25,191 nucleotides of DNA from an uncultured Collinsella sp. (GTDB lineage Bacteria; Actinomycetota; Coriobacteriia; Coriobacteriales; Coriobacteriaceae), in assembly GCA_900552875.1 (NCBI GenBank), contig USCS01000004.1, positions 1 through 25,191 on the forward strand, in the 5' to 3' direction. Every line of letters starts with the position of its first letter. The stretch's first letter is position 1. The notes beneath the pieces were generated by a model. The model was not told where the DNA came from, did not search any database, and was given only the letters and a program-made list of their open reading frames with translations. The position numbers were made by a program, and so were the translations under genes. Of the stretch, positions 7,716 through 15,140 are shown one piece after another.

Positions 7716-7918
7716 TGGACAGTTAGTTCAGATTTGTATAAAAAGACGGTTAATATCGAGGTAGTTTGCCGCCATCCCGGCGCCAGTCACCTCATTTGAA
7801 GACTCGAAAGATCTGAAATAGCGCAAAATGTGCTCCCCAAAGCGCCGTGGCAGTTCCGCGGTCCCAATTTTGACAGTCAAAGACCTCTTGGTTTATACAA
7901 ATCTGAACTAACTGTCCA
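7716..7918. mobile_element. Element B: 203-bp MITE-like element with perfect 27-bp terminal inverted repeats
   Basis: TGGACAGTTAGTTCAGATTT begins the left end (7716-7742). The right end (7892-7918) is its exact reverse complement over 27 bases. It shares the first 18 bases with element A apart from one mismatch in A's left end. The cores are mostly different, but CTTTCGAGT, CCTCGA and CCGTCTT occur in the same order when A is read on plus and B on minus, so the two copies appear inverted relative to each other. It begins 32 bases after the endonuclease stop. The remaining gap to pth (7919-8032) holds only the pth promoter region. Confidence 0.75.
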
Positions 7919-7973
7919 CCCCGGCTTCTGACGACTGCCCAAACGCCCTCATACAGCCTCAATCACCCGCCAT

Positions 7974-8002
7974 TTGACAGCAGCAACGGGGTCGCTCACC
8001 AT
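7974..8002 (+). promoter_or_regulatory. Possible pth promoter
   Basis: TTGACA at 7974-7979 is a perfect -35 hexamer. CACCAT at 7997-8002, 17 bases on, is only a weak -10. It lies just outside element B, so pth may not depend on transcription from prs. Confidence 0.4.
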
Positions 8003-8032
8003 AGCAGGCGACAAATCAACGAAAGGATGAAC

Positions 8033-8662
8033 ATGGCAGCTGCACAGCCGCTTAAGATTCGCATGGTTGCCGGACTTGGCAACCCTGGCGAGGAATATGC
8101 CGAGACCCGTCACAACGCTGGTTTCAAAGCAATCGACGAGCTGGCCCGTCAGGCCGGCGTCACGTACTGGAAAAACCAAGCAGGCGCCGAGATCGCGCTC
8201 ATCAACATCAACGATCCCGAGGAAGAGGGCGGCAAGCGCCAGATTGTACTGGTCAAGCCGCAGTCGTACATGAACACCTCGGGCGGGCCCATCTCCAAAC
8301 TCTGCCGCGAGTACAAGATCAAGGCCGAGGAGCTGCTCGTCATCCACGACGAGCTCGATATTCCCGCCGGCGACGTGCGTGTTAAGGTGGGCGGCGGCCA
8401 TGCCGGTCACAACGGCCTGCGTTCCATCATCGATAAGATGGGCAGCCGCGACTTCAGCCGCATCCGCACCGGCATCGGCAACCCTCCCGGCAAGATGGCC
8501 GTCGCCGACTACGTGCTTAAGCAGCTGCGCGCCCGCGAGGCCGAGGATTTCCAGGACACCTGCGCCCGCGCGGCCGACGCCGCCGGCCTGGCGATTGTGC
8601 ACGGCGTAGTCTATGCTCGCGACCATGTCAACGGCGCCGCCTCCGCCAACGGCAAGCACTAA
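8033..8662 (+). CDS. pth: Peptidyl-tRNA hydrolase
   Basis: Releases tRNA from peptidyl-tRNAs dropped by stalled ribosomes; cytoplasmic and usually essential. The 209-residue protein has the family motifs in order: VAGLGNPGEEYAETRHNAGF with the catalytic His, KPQSYMNTSGG, IHDELDIPAG with the catalytic Asp, and GGGHAGHNGLRSI. The second of two in-frame ATGs (8033) is chosen because GAAAGG at 8021-8026 is correctly spaced for it; the ATG at 8027 is too close. It is slightly longer than the usual ~190 residues, with an Ala-rich C-terminal tail. It would normally sit next to prs, but here the endonuclease cassette lies between them. Confidence 0.95.
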   Translation: MAAAQPLKIRMVAGLGNPGEEYAETRHNAGFKAIDELARQAGVTYWKNQAGAEIALININDPEEEGGKRQIVLVKPQSYMNTSGGPISKLCREYKIKAEELLVIHDELDIPAGDVRVKVGGGHAGHNGLRSIIDKMGSRDFSRIRTGIGNPPGKMAVADYVLKQLRAREAEDFQDTCARAADAAGLAIVHGVVYARDHVNGAASANGKH

Positions 8663-8673
8663 AACCTACTATT

Positions 8674-8852
8674 TAGGGACAGGGTTATTTTGGCAGGTTT
8701 TATCTACGGAAACGCCATGACAGCCGCGCCGTAATAAACCCTGTGCCGCCATACATATGCAGCGCCCCAAAGGGGGCCGGCCTCATCACAACCCGAGGCC
8801 GGCCCCTTTGCCGTTTTGCCTGATAAAACCGACCAAAATAAACCTGTCCCTA
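8674..8852. repeat. 179-bp element bounded by GGGACAG inverted repeats
   Basis: TAGGGACAGGGTTATTTTGG begins the left arm (8674-8704). The reverse complement of the right arm (8822-8852) matches it at 28 of 31 positions. This is the longest member of the GGGACAG family scattered through the window, and its right arm closely resembles the single arm at 19767-19806. The interior contains the GC-rich hairpin listed separately. It occupies half of the 373-bp gap between pth and nfnA; no gene is seen there. Confidence 0.6.
8769..8816 (+). terminator. Terminator-like hairpin downstream of pth
   Basis: AAAGGGGGCCGGCCTC (8769-8784) pairs with GAGGCCGGCCCCTTT (8795-8809), with one bulged G. The T-run is short (TTTT at about 8813), so termination is likely but not certain. 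It lies inside the GGGACAG-bounded element. Confidence 0.55.
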
Positions 8853-8924
8853 TTTGGTAGGCCGAAGTGGATAAACCCTTTTCCCACCTGCCAAAGAAAC
8901 ACGTAAGCGACATTGCCATGAGGG

Positions 8925-8930
8925 TATAAT
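8925..8930 (+). promoter_or_regulatory. nfnA promoter -10
   Basis: Consensus TATAAT about 105 bases before nfnA. The -35 region is poor. The predicted transcription start falls at about 8937, at the very beginning of the leader hairpin. Confidence 0.5.
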
Positions 8931-8935
8931 TTGCA

Positions 8936-9017
8936 CCGTATGTCTGCACAACGCCTGTGCGCGTACGGTTTTATTCGGGCTACCGTCCATTTCCGTGGAG
9001 GCACGGTTCGGCAGCCC
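8936..9017 (+). ncRNA. Structured 5' leader of nfnAB (candidate)
   Basis: Two hairpins follow the promoter. The first pairs 8936-8943 with 8961-8968 (CCGTA/TACGG core) plus an inner GCAC/GTGC, and is followed directly by TTTTATT, like a small terminator. The second pairs GGGCT (8977-8981) with AGCCC (9013-9017), ACCGT (8982-8986) with ACGGT (9003-9007) and CCA with TGG. The ribosome site GAGGGG follows at 9026-9031. It could be an attenuator or riboswitch, or merely a stabilising leader. I recognise no known class. Confidence 0.35.
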
Positions 9018-9035
9018 TAACAAGAGAGGGGTTCT

Positions 9036-9875
9036 ATGTATAAGATCCTGGAGAAGACGCAGTTCTCGGAGAAGGTGTTCAAGTTCCGCATCGAGGCGCC
9101 TGCAATCGCCAAGCATGCGCACGCTGGACAGTTCCTCATGGTTCGCGCCAACGAGACGGGCGAGCGCGTCCCGTTTACCCTGGCTGGCTGGAACGGTGAC
9201 GAGGGCTGGGTCGAGTTCATCTTCATGGTGATCGGCAAGACCACCGAGATGCTGTCCACCTACGAGGCCGGCGAGTCGCTGCGCGACGTCGTGGGCCCGC
9301 TGGGCGTTCCCACCGAGATGGCCGAGGGCCCCTGCGCCGTCATTGGCGGCGGCGTCGGCCTGGCAATTGCCTTCCCGGTCGCCAAGCACCTGGTCGAGAC
9401 CGGTCACGAAGTTCACGCCATCATGGGCGCCCGCACCAAGGACCTCCTGCTCATGGAGGACCAGTTCCGCGAGCTCCTCGACGAGGACCACATCCACATC
9501 ACCACCGACGACGGCTCCTACGGCGAGCAGGGCGTTGTTACCGCTCCGCTGGAGCGCCTGCTGCAGGACAAGGCCGTGAGCCAGGTCTTCTGCGTCGGCC
9601 CCGTTCCGATGATGAAGTTCTCGACCCTCACCGCCCAGAAGTACGACACCCCCATCACCGCGTCCCTCAACCCCATCATGGTTGACGGCACCGGCATGTG
9701 CGGCTGCTGCCGCGTCGAGGTGGGCGGCGTGACCAAGTTCGCTTGCGTCGACGGCCCCGACTTCGATGCCACCCTGGTCGACTGGGATGACCTTCGTGCC
9801 CGCCAGGCCGCTTACCGTTCCGAAGAGGGCGAGTCCCTCAAGGCCTATGAGGAAAAGAGCTGCGCATGCCACTAG
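9036..9875 (+). CDS. nfnA: NfnA-like ferredoxin-NADP+ reductase subunit alpha (PyrK/SudB family)
   Basis: FAD and [2Fe-2S] subunit that works with NfnB to couple NADH, NADPH and reduced ferredoxin by flavin-based electron bifurcation in the cytoplasm. The 279 residues show an FNR-type FAD domain with RVPFTLAGW (44-52), the NAD(P) motif IGGGVGLAIAF (103-113), the nucleotide-domain VGPVPMM (188-194) and a C-terminal cluster loop GTGMCGCCRVEVG with Cys222, 225 and 237. ATG 9036 has GAGGGG just upstream. The gene overlaps nfnB by 10 bases, so the two are made together. Databases often call this family sulfide/dihydroorotate dehydrogenase-like; pairing with a GltD-like partner favours NfnA over PyrK. 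Confidence 0.85.
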   Translation: MYKILEKTQFSEKVFKFRIEAPAIAKHAHAGQFLMVRANETGERVPFTLAGWNGDEGWVEFIFMVIGKTTEMLSTYEAGESLRDVVGPLGVPTEMAEGPCAVIGGGVGLAIAFPVAKHLVETGHEVHAIMGARTKDLLLMEDQFRELLDEDHIHITTDDGSYGEQGVVTAPLERLLQDKAVSQVFCVGPVPMMKFSTLTAQKYDTPITASLNPIMVDGTGMCGCCRVEVGGVTKFACVDGPDFDATLVDWDDLRARQAAYRSEEGESLKAYEEKSCACH

Positions 9876-11275
9876 TTAACGGTCGTTTCGTTGCCGATAT
9901 GAAGTCGCCCCGCACCCCCGATAACGAGGAGCCGGCTGCCGAGCGCGCCTGCGACTTCCGCCCCGTCGACAAGGGCTTCACCGAGGAGATGGCGCTGGCC
10001 GAGGCCGAGCGCTGCCTCAACTGCAAGAAGCCGTTCTGTGTTGAGGGCTGCCCCGTCAACATCAACATCCCCCGCTTTATCGAGCAGATCCGCGAGAAGG
10101 ACTTCGGCGGCGCTCTCGATACCATCCGCGAGGACTCCATGCTTCCCGCCATCTGCGGCCGCGTCTGCCCGCAGGAGAACCAGTGCGAGGGCAAGTGCAT
10201 CCGTGGCAAGAAGTCCGAGCCCGTGGCCATCGGCCAGCTCGAGCGCTTCCTGGGTGACCGCCCCGAGCTCGCCTCCACGCCCAAGATGGCCCCCAAGAAC
10301 GGCAAGAAGGTCGCCGTCGTCGGTTCCGGCCCGTCCGGCATCACCTGCGCCGGCGAGCTCGCCCGCAACGGCTTTGACGTCACCGTCTTCGAGGCCTTCT
10401 TTACCGGCGGCGGCGTGCTGGTCTACGGCATCCCCGAGTTCCGTCTGCCCAAGGCAGTCGTCAAGCGCGAGATTGACGGCCTGGAGGACATGGGCGTCAA
10501 GTTTGAGTACAACTCCGTCGTGGGCAACATGGCTACGGCCGAGGAGCTGTTCGAGCAGGGCTTCGACGCCATCTACGTGGCGACCGGCGCTGGCCTGCCC
10601 AAGTTCCTCAACGTCCCCGGCGAGAACCTGCCCAACGTCTTCTTCGCCAACGAGTACCTCACCCGCGTGAACCTGATGAAGGCCAACAAGTTCCCCGAGT
10701 ACGACACCCCCACCAAGCATGGCAAGAACGTCGTCGTCTTTGGTGGCGGCAACGTGGCCATGGACGCCGTCCGTACCGCTAAGCGTCTGGGCGCAGAGCA
10801 CGCCATCATCGCCTACCGCCGTACCGAAGACGAGATGCCCTGCCGTCGCGCCGAGCTGCACCACGCTAAGGCCGAGGGCGTCGAGGTTCTGCCGCTCGTC
10901 TCTCCGCTCGAGTTTGTCGCTGGCGAGGACGGCTCCGTGTGCGCCGTCAAGGTCCAGAAGATGGAGCTCGGCGAGCCCGACGAGTCCGGCCGTCGTCGTC
11001 CGGTTGCCATCGAGGGCGCCATCGAGGAGATCCCCTGCGATGTCGCGATCTCGGCTATCGGCACCAACGCCAACCCGTTCGCTGCCAAGATCGGCGGCAA
11101 GATGGAGCTCAACAAGTGGGGCTACATCGTCGCCGACGAGGAGACCGGCCAGACCACCGATCCCCGCATCTGGGCCGGCGGCGACATCGTCACCGGTGCC
11201 GCTACGGTCATTCTGGCGATGGGCGCCGGCAAGAAGGCCGCCGCTTCCATCACCAAGAGCCTGCTGGGCGAGTAA
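9866..11275 (+). CDS. nfnB: NfnB-like subunit / NADPH-dependent glutamate synthase small-chain homologue
   Basis: A 469-residue iron-sulfur flavoprotein of the GltD family. The N-terminus binds two [4Fe-4S] clusters: CLNCKKPFCVEGCP (Cys50, 53, 58, 62) and CGRVCPQENQCEGKC (Cys97, 101, 107, 111). The FAD Rossmann motif VVGSGPSGITCAGEL starts at about 151, and the second dinucleotide motif FGGGNVAMDAVRTAKRLGA binds NADPH. The closing GGDIVTGAATVILAMGAGKKAA completes the FAD site. It has no large GltB-like partner nearby, and is fused by overlap to nfnA, so the NADH-dependent ferredoxin:NADP+ oxidoreductase role is more likely than glutamate synthesis. The first ATG is used; ATG at 9899 is possible but would lose the overlap. 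Confidence 0.88.
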   Translation: MPLVNGRFVADMKSPRTPDNEEPAAERACDFRPVDKGFTEEMALAEAERCLNCKKPFCVEGCPVNINIPRFIEQIREKDFGGALDTIREDSMLPAICGRVCPQENQCEGKCIRGKKSEPVAIGQLERFLGDRPELASTPKMAPKNGKKVAVVGSGPSGITCAGELARNGFDVTVFEAFFTGGGVLVYGIPEFRLPKAVVKREIDGLEDMGVKFEYNSVVGNMATAEELFEQGFDAIYVATGAGLPKFLNVPGENLPNVFFANEYLTRVNLMKANKFPEYDTPTKHGKNVVVFGGGNVAMDAVRTAKRLGAEHAIIAYRRTEDEMPCRRAELHHAKAEGVEVLPLVSPLEFVAGEDGSVCAVKVQKMELGEPDESGRRRPVAIEGAIEEIPCDVAISAIGTNANPFAAKIGGKMELNKWGYIVADEETGQTTDPRIWAGGDIVTGAATVILAMGAGKKAAASITKSLLGE

Positions 11276-11305
11276 TCACCTGCAACGCTAGCCATTAAAC
11301 GGCAT

Positions 11306-11342
11306 AGTCCCCGTCGAGCACACGCCCGACGGGGACTTTTTT
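11306..11342 (+). terminator. Rho-independent terminator after nfnB
   Basis: Perfect 11-bp stem AGTCCCCGTCG (11306-11316) / CGACGGGGACT (11327-11337) with a 10-base loop, then a T-run to 11342. Confidence 0.92.
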
Positions 11343-11359
11343 CTATGCCGGCCGCCCGA

Positions 11360-11397
11360 CCACCGCAAAGGTGCCTGTACCCTTTGTGATGGTTTTT
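11360..11397. repeat. Degenerate GGGACAG-type hairpin
   Basis: CCACCGCAAAGG (11360-11371) pairs with CCTTTGTGATGG (11381-11392), 10 of 12 positions. The loop reads TGCCTGTAC. On plus it is followed by TTTTT. It resembles the hairpin at 12044-12074 (CAAAGG...CTGT...CCTTTG), so the two bracket the kinase-like gene. Confidence 0.4.
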
Positions 11398-11403
11398 GGT
11401 CGG

Positions 11404-12027
11404 TTAGCCTTCGAGTTGAGCCACCTTGTAGCGGTAGGCGGCGGCAATAACGTCTTTGCAACCCTCGCGGCCCAGCTTGGCGCGGTTGACGACGATGTCT
11501 TTACCGATCGTCATCTTCCACTTTCCGGCACTGTAGCGCTTATAGAACGCCTCGCGCGCCTTCTGCTGCTGCTTGACCAGCTTGGCGCCCTTCTTTTTGT
11601 TGAGGCCGCGCTTCTTGCGCACGATCTCGACGCGGTCCTCAAAGGGCGCAGTCACCAGCACGGCGATGTGGTTGGGGTTGTTGCGCAGCAGATAATCGGA
11701 CAGACGGCCTTCGATAATGCAGCTCTCGGTCTCACCCAGATCCAAAATCACCTGGCTCATCTTTTGGAACAACTTGTCCGAGTACGAACGCGCATCGTAG
11801 CGGTCGGGCAGAAACGCCATGTTCTCCACGGCCAGGCGCTCGTCGTAGGCGGCCATCTTGTCGAGCGACTCGCCCGCGCGCAGCGAAGCACGCACCAGCA
11901 GCTCGTTATCGTACAGCGGAATCCCCAGCTCATCGGCGAGGATACGACCAATCTCGTGGCCCTCGGCGCCAAAGTCGCGCGCGATGGTAATGACCACAGG
12001 ATTCTTCTTGTTCTCCAGATCGCTCAT
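11404..12027 (-). CDS. Cytidylate kinase-like family protein
   Basis: A 207-residue P-loop NTPase-like protein. The N-terminus VVITIARDFGAEGHEIGRIL matches the variant phosphate loop of the cytidylate-kinase-like family, in which the usual GK[ST] is replaced by G-x-x-IG. It continues with LADELGIPLYDNELL and later CIIEGRLSDYLLRNNPN and RVEIVRKKRGL, resembling nucleoside kinases. The real substrate of this family is unclear, and it should not be assumed to be the housekeeping CMP kinase. ATG 12027 is chosen for AAGGA upstream. The frame runs up to 12072, but those codons translate the GGGACAG hairpin at 12044-12074. It follows the amino-acid transporter operon by 48 bases and may be read from it. 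Confidence 0.75.
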   Translation of the reverse strand: MSDLENKKNPVVITIARDFGAEGHEIGRILADELGIPLYDNELLVRASLRAGESLDKMAAYDERLAVENMAFLPDRYDARSYSDKLFQKMSQVILDLGETESCIIEGRLSDYLLRNNPNHIAVLVTAPFEDRVEIVRKKRGLNKKKGAKLVKQQQKAREAFYKRYSAGKWKMTIGKDIVVNRAKLGREGCKDVIAAAYRYKVAQLEG

Positions 12028-12043
12028 CGCGATTCCTTTCTCT

Positions 12044-12074
12044 ATGTGACAAAGGGGCTGTCCCTTTGCCACAT
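12044..12074. repeat. GGGACAG-type hairpin between permease and kinase-like genes
   Basis: ATGTGaCAAAGGG (12044-12056) pairs with CCCTTTGcCACAT (12062-12074), with one A-C mismatch and loop GCTGT. Read on minus it contains AAAGGGACAG. There is no T-run, so it may modulate read-through or mRNA decay rather than terminate. Confidence 0.55.
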
Positions 12075-12075
12075 T

Positions 12076-12714
12076 CTACGCTGCCACCATTCGCCTCTGA
12101 TATGCGCGAACCAGCAGCGAGATACCAAAGTTGAGCACAAAGTACATCGCAAACACCAGGCCGTAGAGCATAAGCACCTGCGACAGGTCGATCGCGTGGG
12201 CCATCACGACGTTAGCCGTGTACATGAGCTCGGCCACGTTAATGCCCGAAAGATACGAGCTGTCCTTGATGACGGTCGTGCACTGGCTAAACAGCGCCGG
12301 AATGATCGTCTTAAACGTCTGCGGCAGAATGATGTAGCGCATGGTGGCAAAGAAGCCAAAGCCCTGGCTCTGCGCTGCCTCAAACTGGCCGCGCGGAATC
12401 GAGTTGAGGCCGCCGCGCACAATCTCGGCCATAACAGCGCTGGTAAACAGCGTAAAGGCGATGGTCGAAATCACAATGTCCAAACCCTGCACCGTAAAGT
12501 AGATAAACAGGATCCACAGCAAGTTTGGCGTGCAACGGAACAGCTCGATATAGGCGCTCACCAAAATACGGAACGGGCGGGGCGCATAGCTTTTAACGAG
12601 CGCCAGCACCGTGCCAAAGATGAGCGAGAAAAAGATCGACAGCGCCGAGATCTCGATCGTCTTAACAAAGCCGCCCCAAATGTAGAGCAGGTTGGTCGCG
12701 TTGAAGATTTCCAT
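12076..12714 (-). CDS. Amino-acid ABC transporter permease (second, HisM/GlnP family)
   Basis: A 212-residue inner-membrane permease of the polar amino-acid uptake family. It has about five hydrophobic helices, starting TIEISALSIFFSLIFGTVLAL, and the cytoplasmic EAA loop GGLNSIPRGQFEAAQSQGFG that contacts the ATPase. ATG 12714 lies 3 bases past the stop of the other permease, with GAGGAGG inside that gene's end as its ribosome site. It is the last gene of the four-gene importer. The two permeases probably form a heterodimer, since their EAA loops are alike but the rest differs. Confidence 0.92.
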   Translation of the reverse strand: MEIFNATNLLYIWGGFVKTIEISALSIFFSLIFGTVLALVKSYAPRPFRILVSAYIELFRCTPNLLWILFIYFTVQGLDIVISTIAFTLFTSAVMAEIVRGGLNSIPRGQFEAAQSQGFGFFATMRYIILPQTFKTIIPALFSQCTTVIKDSSYLSGINVAELMYTANVVMAHAIDLSQVLMLYGLVFAMYFVLNFGISLLVRAYQRRMVAA

Positions 12715-12717
12715 GCG

Positions 12718-13464
12718 CTAGGCCTCCTCTACGTTGTCGAGCCCCAGCTCGGCCAAGCTCACGCCGCGCGGACGCTCCTTGGAGCGACGCTCGAGCCACT
12801 GCACCAGCATGGCAAGCGGAAAGCAGATAATGAAGTACATAAGGCAGCAGACGATGTATCCCTGCAGGTAACCGTACAGACTCACAAAGTTGTCGGAACG
12901 GTACATAAGGTCGCCGCCGGCCACGAGCGCCAGCACCGACGTGTTCTTGACCAGGTTGAGCGCCTGGTTACACAGCGGCGGCAGAATGATCTTGAACGTC
13001 TGGGGTAGCACGATGTACCAGTACGCCTGCGCACGGGTGAAGCCCTGGCTCTGGGCCGCCTCCATCTGACCGCGCGGAACCGCCTCGATACCAGTGCGGA
13101 TGACCTCCGAAATGTAGGCCGCGTGATACAGGCCCACACCCAAGAAGCCCAGCACGAACGGCGCGATGCGCACCGGCTGGTCGGCACCGGTTATGGCCTG
13201 CAAAAACTGCGGACCGGCCATGTACATAAAGAGCACCTGCACGGGCAACGGGGTGTTCTGGTAAAACTCTACGTACACGCGGCTTATGGCGCGCAGCACG
13301 CGCGAACGGGTGGTAGAGAACACGCCCAGCAGCGTGCCCAGCACCAGCGACAGCAGCAGACCGGCAACGACCACCTGCAGCGTCACGCCAAAGCCCTCCC
13401 AGAAGGGCCCCATGTTTTGAAATGTCGTCGACCAGCGGTCGGCGTCAAACAATCCTTCGAGCAT
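12718..13464 (-). CDS. Amino-acid ABC transporter permease (first, HisQ/GlnP family)
   Basis: A 248-residue permease with the hydrophobic segment TLQVVVAGLLLSLVLGTLLG and the EAA loop GIEAVPRGQMEAAQSQGFTR, followed by YIVLPQTFKIILPPL. The start at 13464 is set by AAGGAAGG seven bases upstream. The frame is open to 13533, but that would overlap the binding-protein gene and lacks family similarity. It lies 25 bases downstream of the binding-protein stop. The C-terminal tail after WLERRSKERPRG is about 20 residues longer than I expect and acidic. It pairs with the permease at 12076-12714. Confidence 0.92.
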   Translation of the reverse strand: MLEGLFDADRWSTTFQNMGPFWEGFGVTLQVVVAGLLLSLVLGTLLGVFSTTRSRVLRAISRVYVEFYQNTPLPVQVLFMYMAGPQFLQAITGADQPVRIAPFVLGFLGVGLYHAAYISEVIRTGIEAVPRGQMEAAQSQGFTRAQAYWYIVLPQTFKIILPPLCNQALNLVKNTSVLALVAGGDLMYRSDNFVSLYGYLQGYIVCCLMYFIICFPLAMLVQWLERRSKERPRGVSLAELGLDNVEEA

Positions 13465-13489
13465 TTGATTCCTTCCTTGGACGATGCGC

Positions 13490-14365
13490 CTATACAAGAC
13501 CCCAGGTCTTGACCTCTTGGTCGAGCCAGCCATCGGCCAGGCGATCGCAAATCACCTGATCGACCACGGCCGAAAGGTCGCAGCCCTTCTTGGTCGCCAC
13601 GCCGTAGCCCTGCTCGCCAAACTTGACCTCGGGCTGCAGCAGCTCAACGGTCTCGTTCATGTAACCGGCCAGCGTGGAGCGGTCCATGGCAAAGACGTCG
13701 ATATTGCCAGCGTCGAGCGAACTCTTGATGATGGGGTAGCCGCTAAAGGCCCTAAACTCGGGCTTACAGCTAAAGCCGTTGTCCTTGATCATCTGCTCGA
13801 TCAGGCTCTGCGTGGTAGCGCCCTGGCTCACGCCAATGACCTTGCCGTCCAGATCCTCAATCGAGGTAAAGCCCGAACGCTTCTTGACCATGAGTCCCAC
13901 GTAGTCGGTACGGTACGGCGTCGAGAAATCCCAGCTCTTCTTGCGCTCGTCGGTGATGGTGTAGGTCGCCGCGACCACGTCAAGTTGGCCGTTATCGATC
14001 AGCGGGCCGCGCGTCTTGGGCGTTACATCGGTAAACTCGACAAGCTCCTGGGCACGGGCCTCCTTGTAGCTCACGCCAAAGACGGCAGCGGCGATCTGGT
14101 AGCACAAATCGACTTCCATGCCCTCAAAGCGGCCCTTGGCGGTGTCGTAATAGCCGTAACCGGGAACGTCCTTCTTAACGCCGGCATTCAGATGGCCACG
14201 CGACTTAATGGCCGCGAGCTTGGACCCCTTGTCGGAGCCCTCGCCGCTGGTGGAGTTGCCGCAGCCGGTAAGCGCGGTCCCCGTCAGCGCGAGCATGCCG
14301 GCGCCCGCCAGCTGCAAAAAGTGACGGCGCGACACGGCCGCCCTCGTCATATCCGTCATGTCCAT
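13490..14365 (-). CDS. Amino-acid ABC transporter substrate-binding lipoprotein (Tat-exported)
   Basis: A 291-residue extracellular binding protein anchored by lipid. The N-terminus has a twin-arginine signal, SRRHFLQLAG, and a lipobox ending ALTGC (Cys35). The mature part is a type II periplasmic-binding fold with GRFEGMEVDLCYQIAAAVFG, VVAATYTITDERKKSWDFST and VIGVSQGATTQSL, the pattern of glutamate/glutamine/aspartate receptors. The ligand cannot be fixed by eye. The ATG at 14365 is used, with GTG at 14368 directly before it also possible; the start is only 8 bases past the ATPase stop. The Tat route implies folding before export, common for actinobacterial lipoproteins. Confidence 0.93.
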   Translation of the reverse strand: MDMTDMTRAAVSRRHFLQLAGAGMLALTGTALTGCGNSTSGEGSDKGSKLAAIKSRGHLNAGVKKDVPGYGYYDTAKGRFEGMEVDLCYQIAAAVFGVSYKEARAQELVEFTDVTPKTRGPLIDNGQLDVVAATYTITDERKKSWDFSTPYRTDYVGLMVKKRSGFTSIEDLDGKVIGVSQGATTQSLIEQMIKDNGFSCKPEFRAFSGYPIIKSSLDAGNIDVFAMDRSTLAGYMNETVELLQPEVKFGEQGYGVATKKGCDLSAVVDQVICDRLADGWLDQEVKTWGLV

Positions 14366-14373
14366 CACCGCGC

Positions 14374-15105
14374 CTAGTGCAGAATCTTGGACAGGAACTC
14401 GCGACAGCGCGGGTTCTCGGGGTTATCGAAGAAGTGCTCGGGCGTGCCCTCCTCCAGGATGCGGCCGTCCTCCATAAAGATGACGCGGTCGGCCACCTGG
14501 CGCGCAAAGCCCATCTCGTGCGTCACGCAGATCATGGTGATATCCTCCTGCGCGAGCTCGATCATGACGTCCAGAACTTCCTGGACCATCTCGGGGTCGA
14601 GTGCCGAGGTCGGCTCGTCAAACAGGATGATGGGCTGCTTGGTGCACAGGGCACGGGCGATGGCGATGCGCTGCTGCTGACCGCCCGAGAGATTCTGCGG
14701 ATACTCGCCGGCCTTATGCGCCATGCCGACACGCTTGAGCGCGGCGATAGCGATCTCGGTCGCCTCCTCCTTGCTCTTCTTTTGCAGTTTGATGGGCGCG
14801 AGCGTCAGGTTGCCCAGCACCGTCATGTTGGGATACAGGTTGAACTGCTGAAACACCATGGAGCTATACTTGCGAGCCATCTCCAGGTGGTTCTTTTTGG
14901 TGAGCGGCGTACCGTCGATGACTACCTCGCCCGACGTGGGCTCCTCCAGATAATCGACGCAACGGATGAGCGTCGACTTACCCGAACCGGAAGGCCCGAT
15001 CATTACGAGCTTCTCGCCGCGCTTGACGGTGAGGTTGATATCTTTGAGCACATGCAGGTCGCCAAAGTACTTGTTGAGATGCTTGATCTCGATCATGTCT
15101 GCCAT
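14374..15105 (-). CDS. glnQ: Polar amino-acid ABC transporter ATPase (GlnQ family)
   Basis: A 243-residue ATP-binding subunit of the importer. Walker A is GPSGSGKST (39-47), the Q-loop is MVFQQFNLYPNMTVLGNL, the signature LSGGQQQRIAIARAL, Walker B ILFDEPTSALDPEM and the switch VTHEMGFARQVADR. The FDEPTSALDPEMV and THEMGFA wording is typical of GlnQ/HisP-type ATPases rather than sugar or peptide systems. ATG 15105 is preceded by GGGAAGGG. It is first in the operon (ATPase, binding protein, two permeases), unlike the frequent order in which the ATPase is last. A TACAAT promoter element lies 36 bases upstream. Confidence 0.95.
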   Translation of the reverse strand: MADMIEIKHLNKYFGDLHVLKDINLTVKRGEKLVMIGPSGSGKSTLIRCVDYLEEPTSGEVVIDGTPLTKKNHLEMARKYSSMVFQQFNLYPNMTVLGNLTLAPIKLQKKSKEEATEIAIAALKRVGMAHKAGEYPQNLSGGQQQRIAIARALCTKQPIILFDEPTSALDPEMVQEVLDVMIELAQEDITMICVTHEMGFARQVADRVIFMEDGRILEEGTPEHFFDNPENPRCREFLSKILH

Positions 15106-15140
15106 GAATGTCCCTTCCCTGCGTTTACACGAGTTGAACT

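Noticed and set aside
6201..7918. Complete transposon with its own transposase
   Set aside because: The only gene inside is endonuclease-like and lacks DDE, Y1 or serine-recombinase signatures, so transposition would need an outside enzyme.
9866..11275. True glutamate synthase small subunit (GltD)
   Set aside because: No large GltB subunit is nearby and the gene overlaps an NfnA-type flavoprotein, the arrangement of NfnAB.
12028..12072. Longer start for the cytidylate-kinase-like gene
   Set aside because: The extra 15 codons translate the GGGACAG hairpin. A well-placed AAGGA supports ATG 12027 instead.
11371..13008. 545-codon plus frame opposite the kinase-like gene and permeases
   Set aside because: Antisense shadow across several real genes; no motifs, and it begins in a repeat hairpin.
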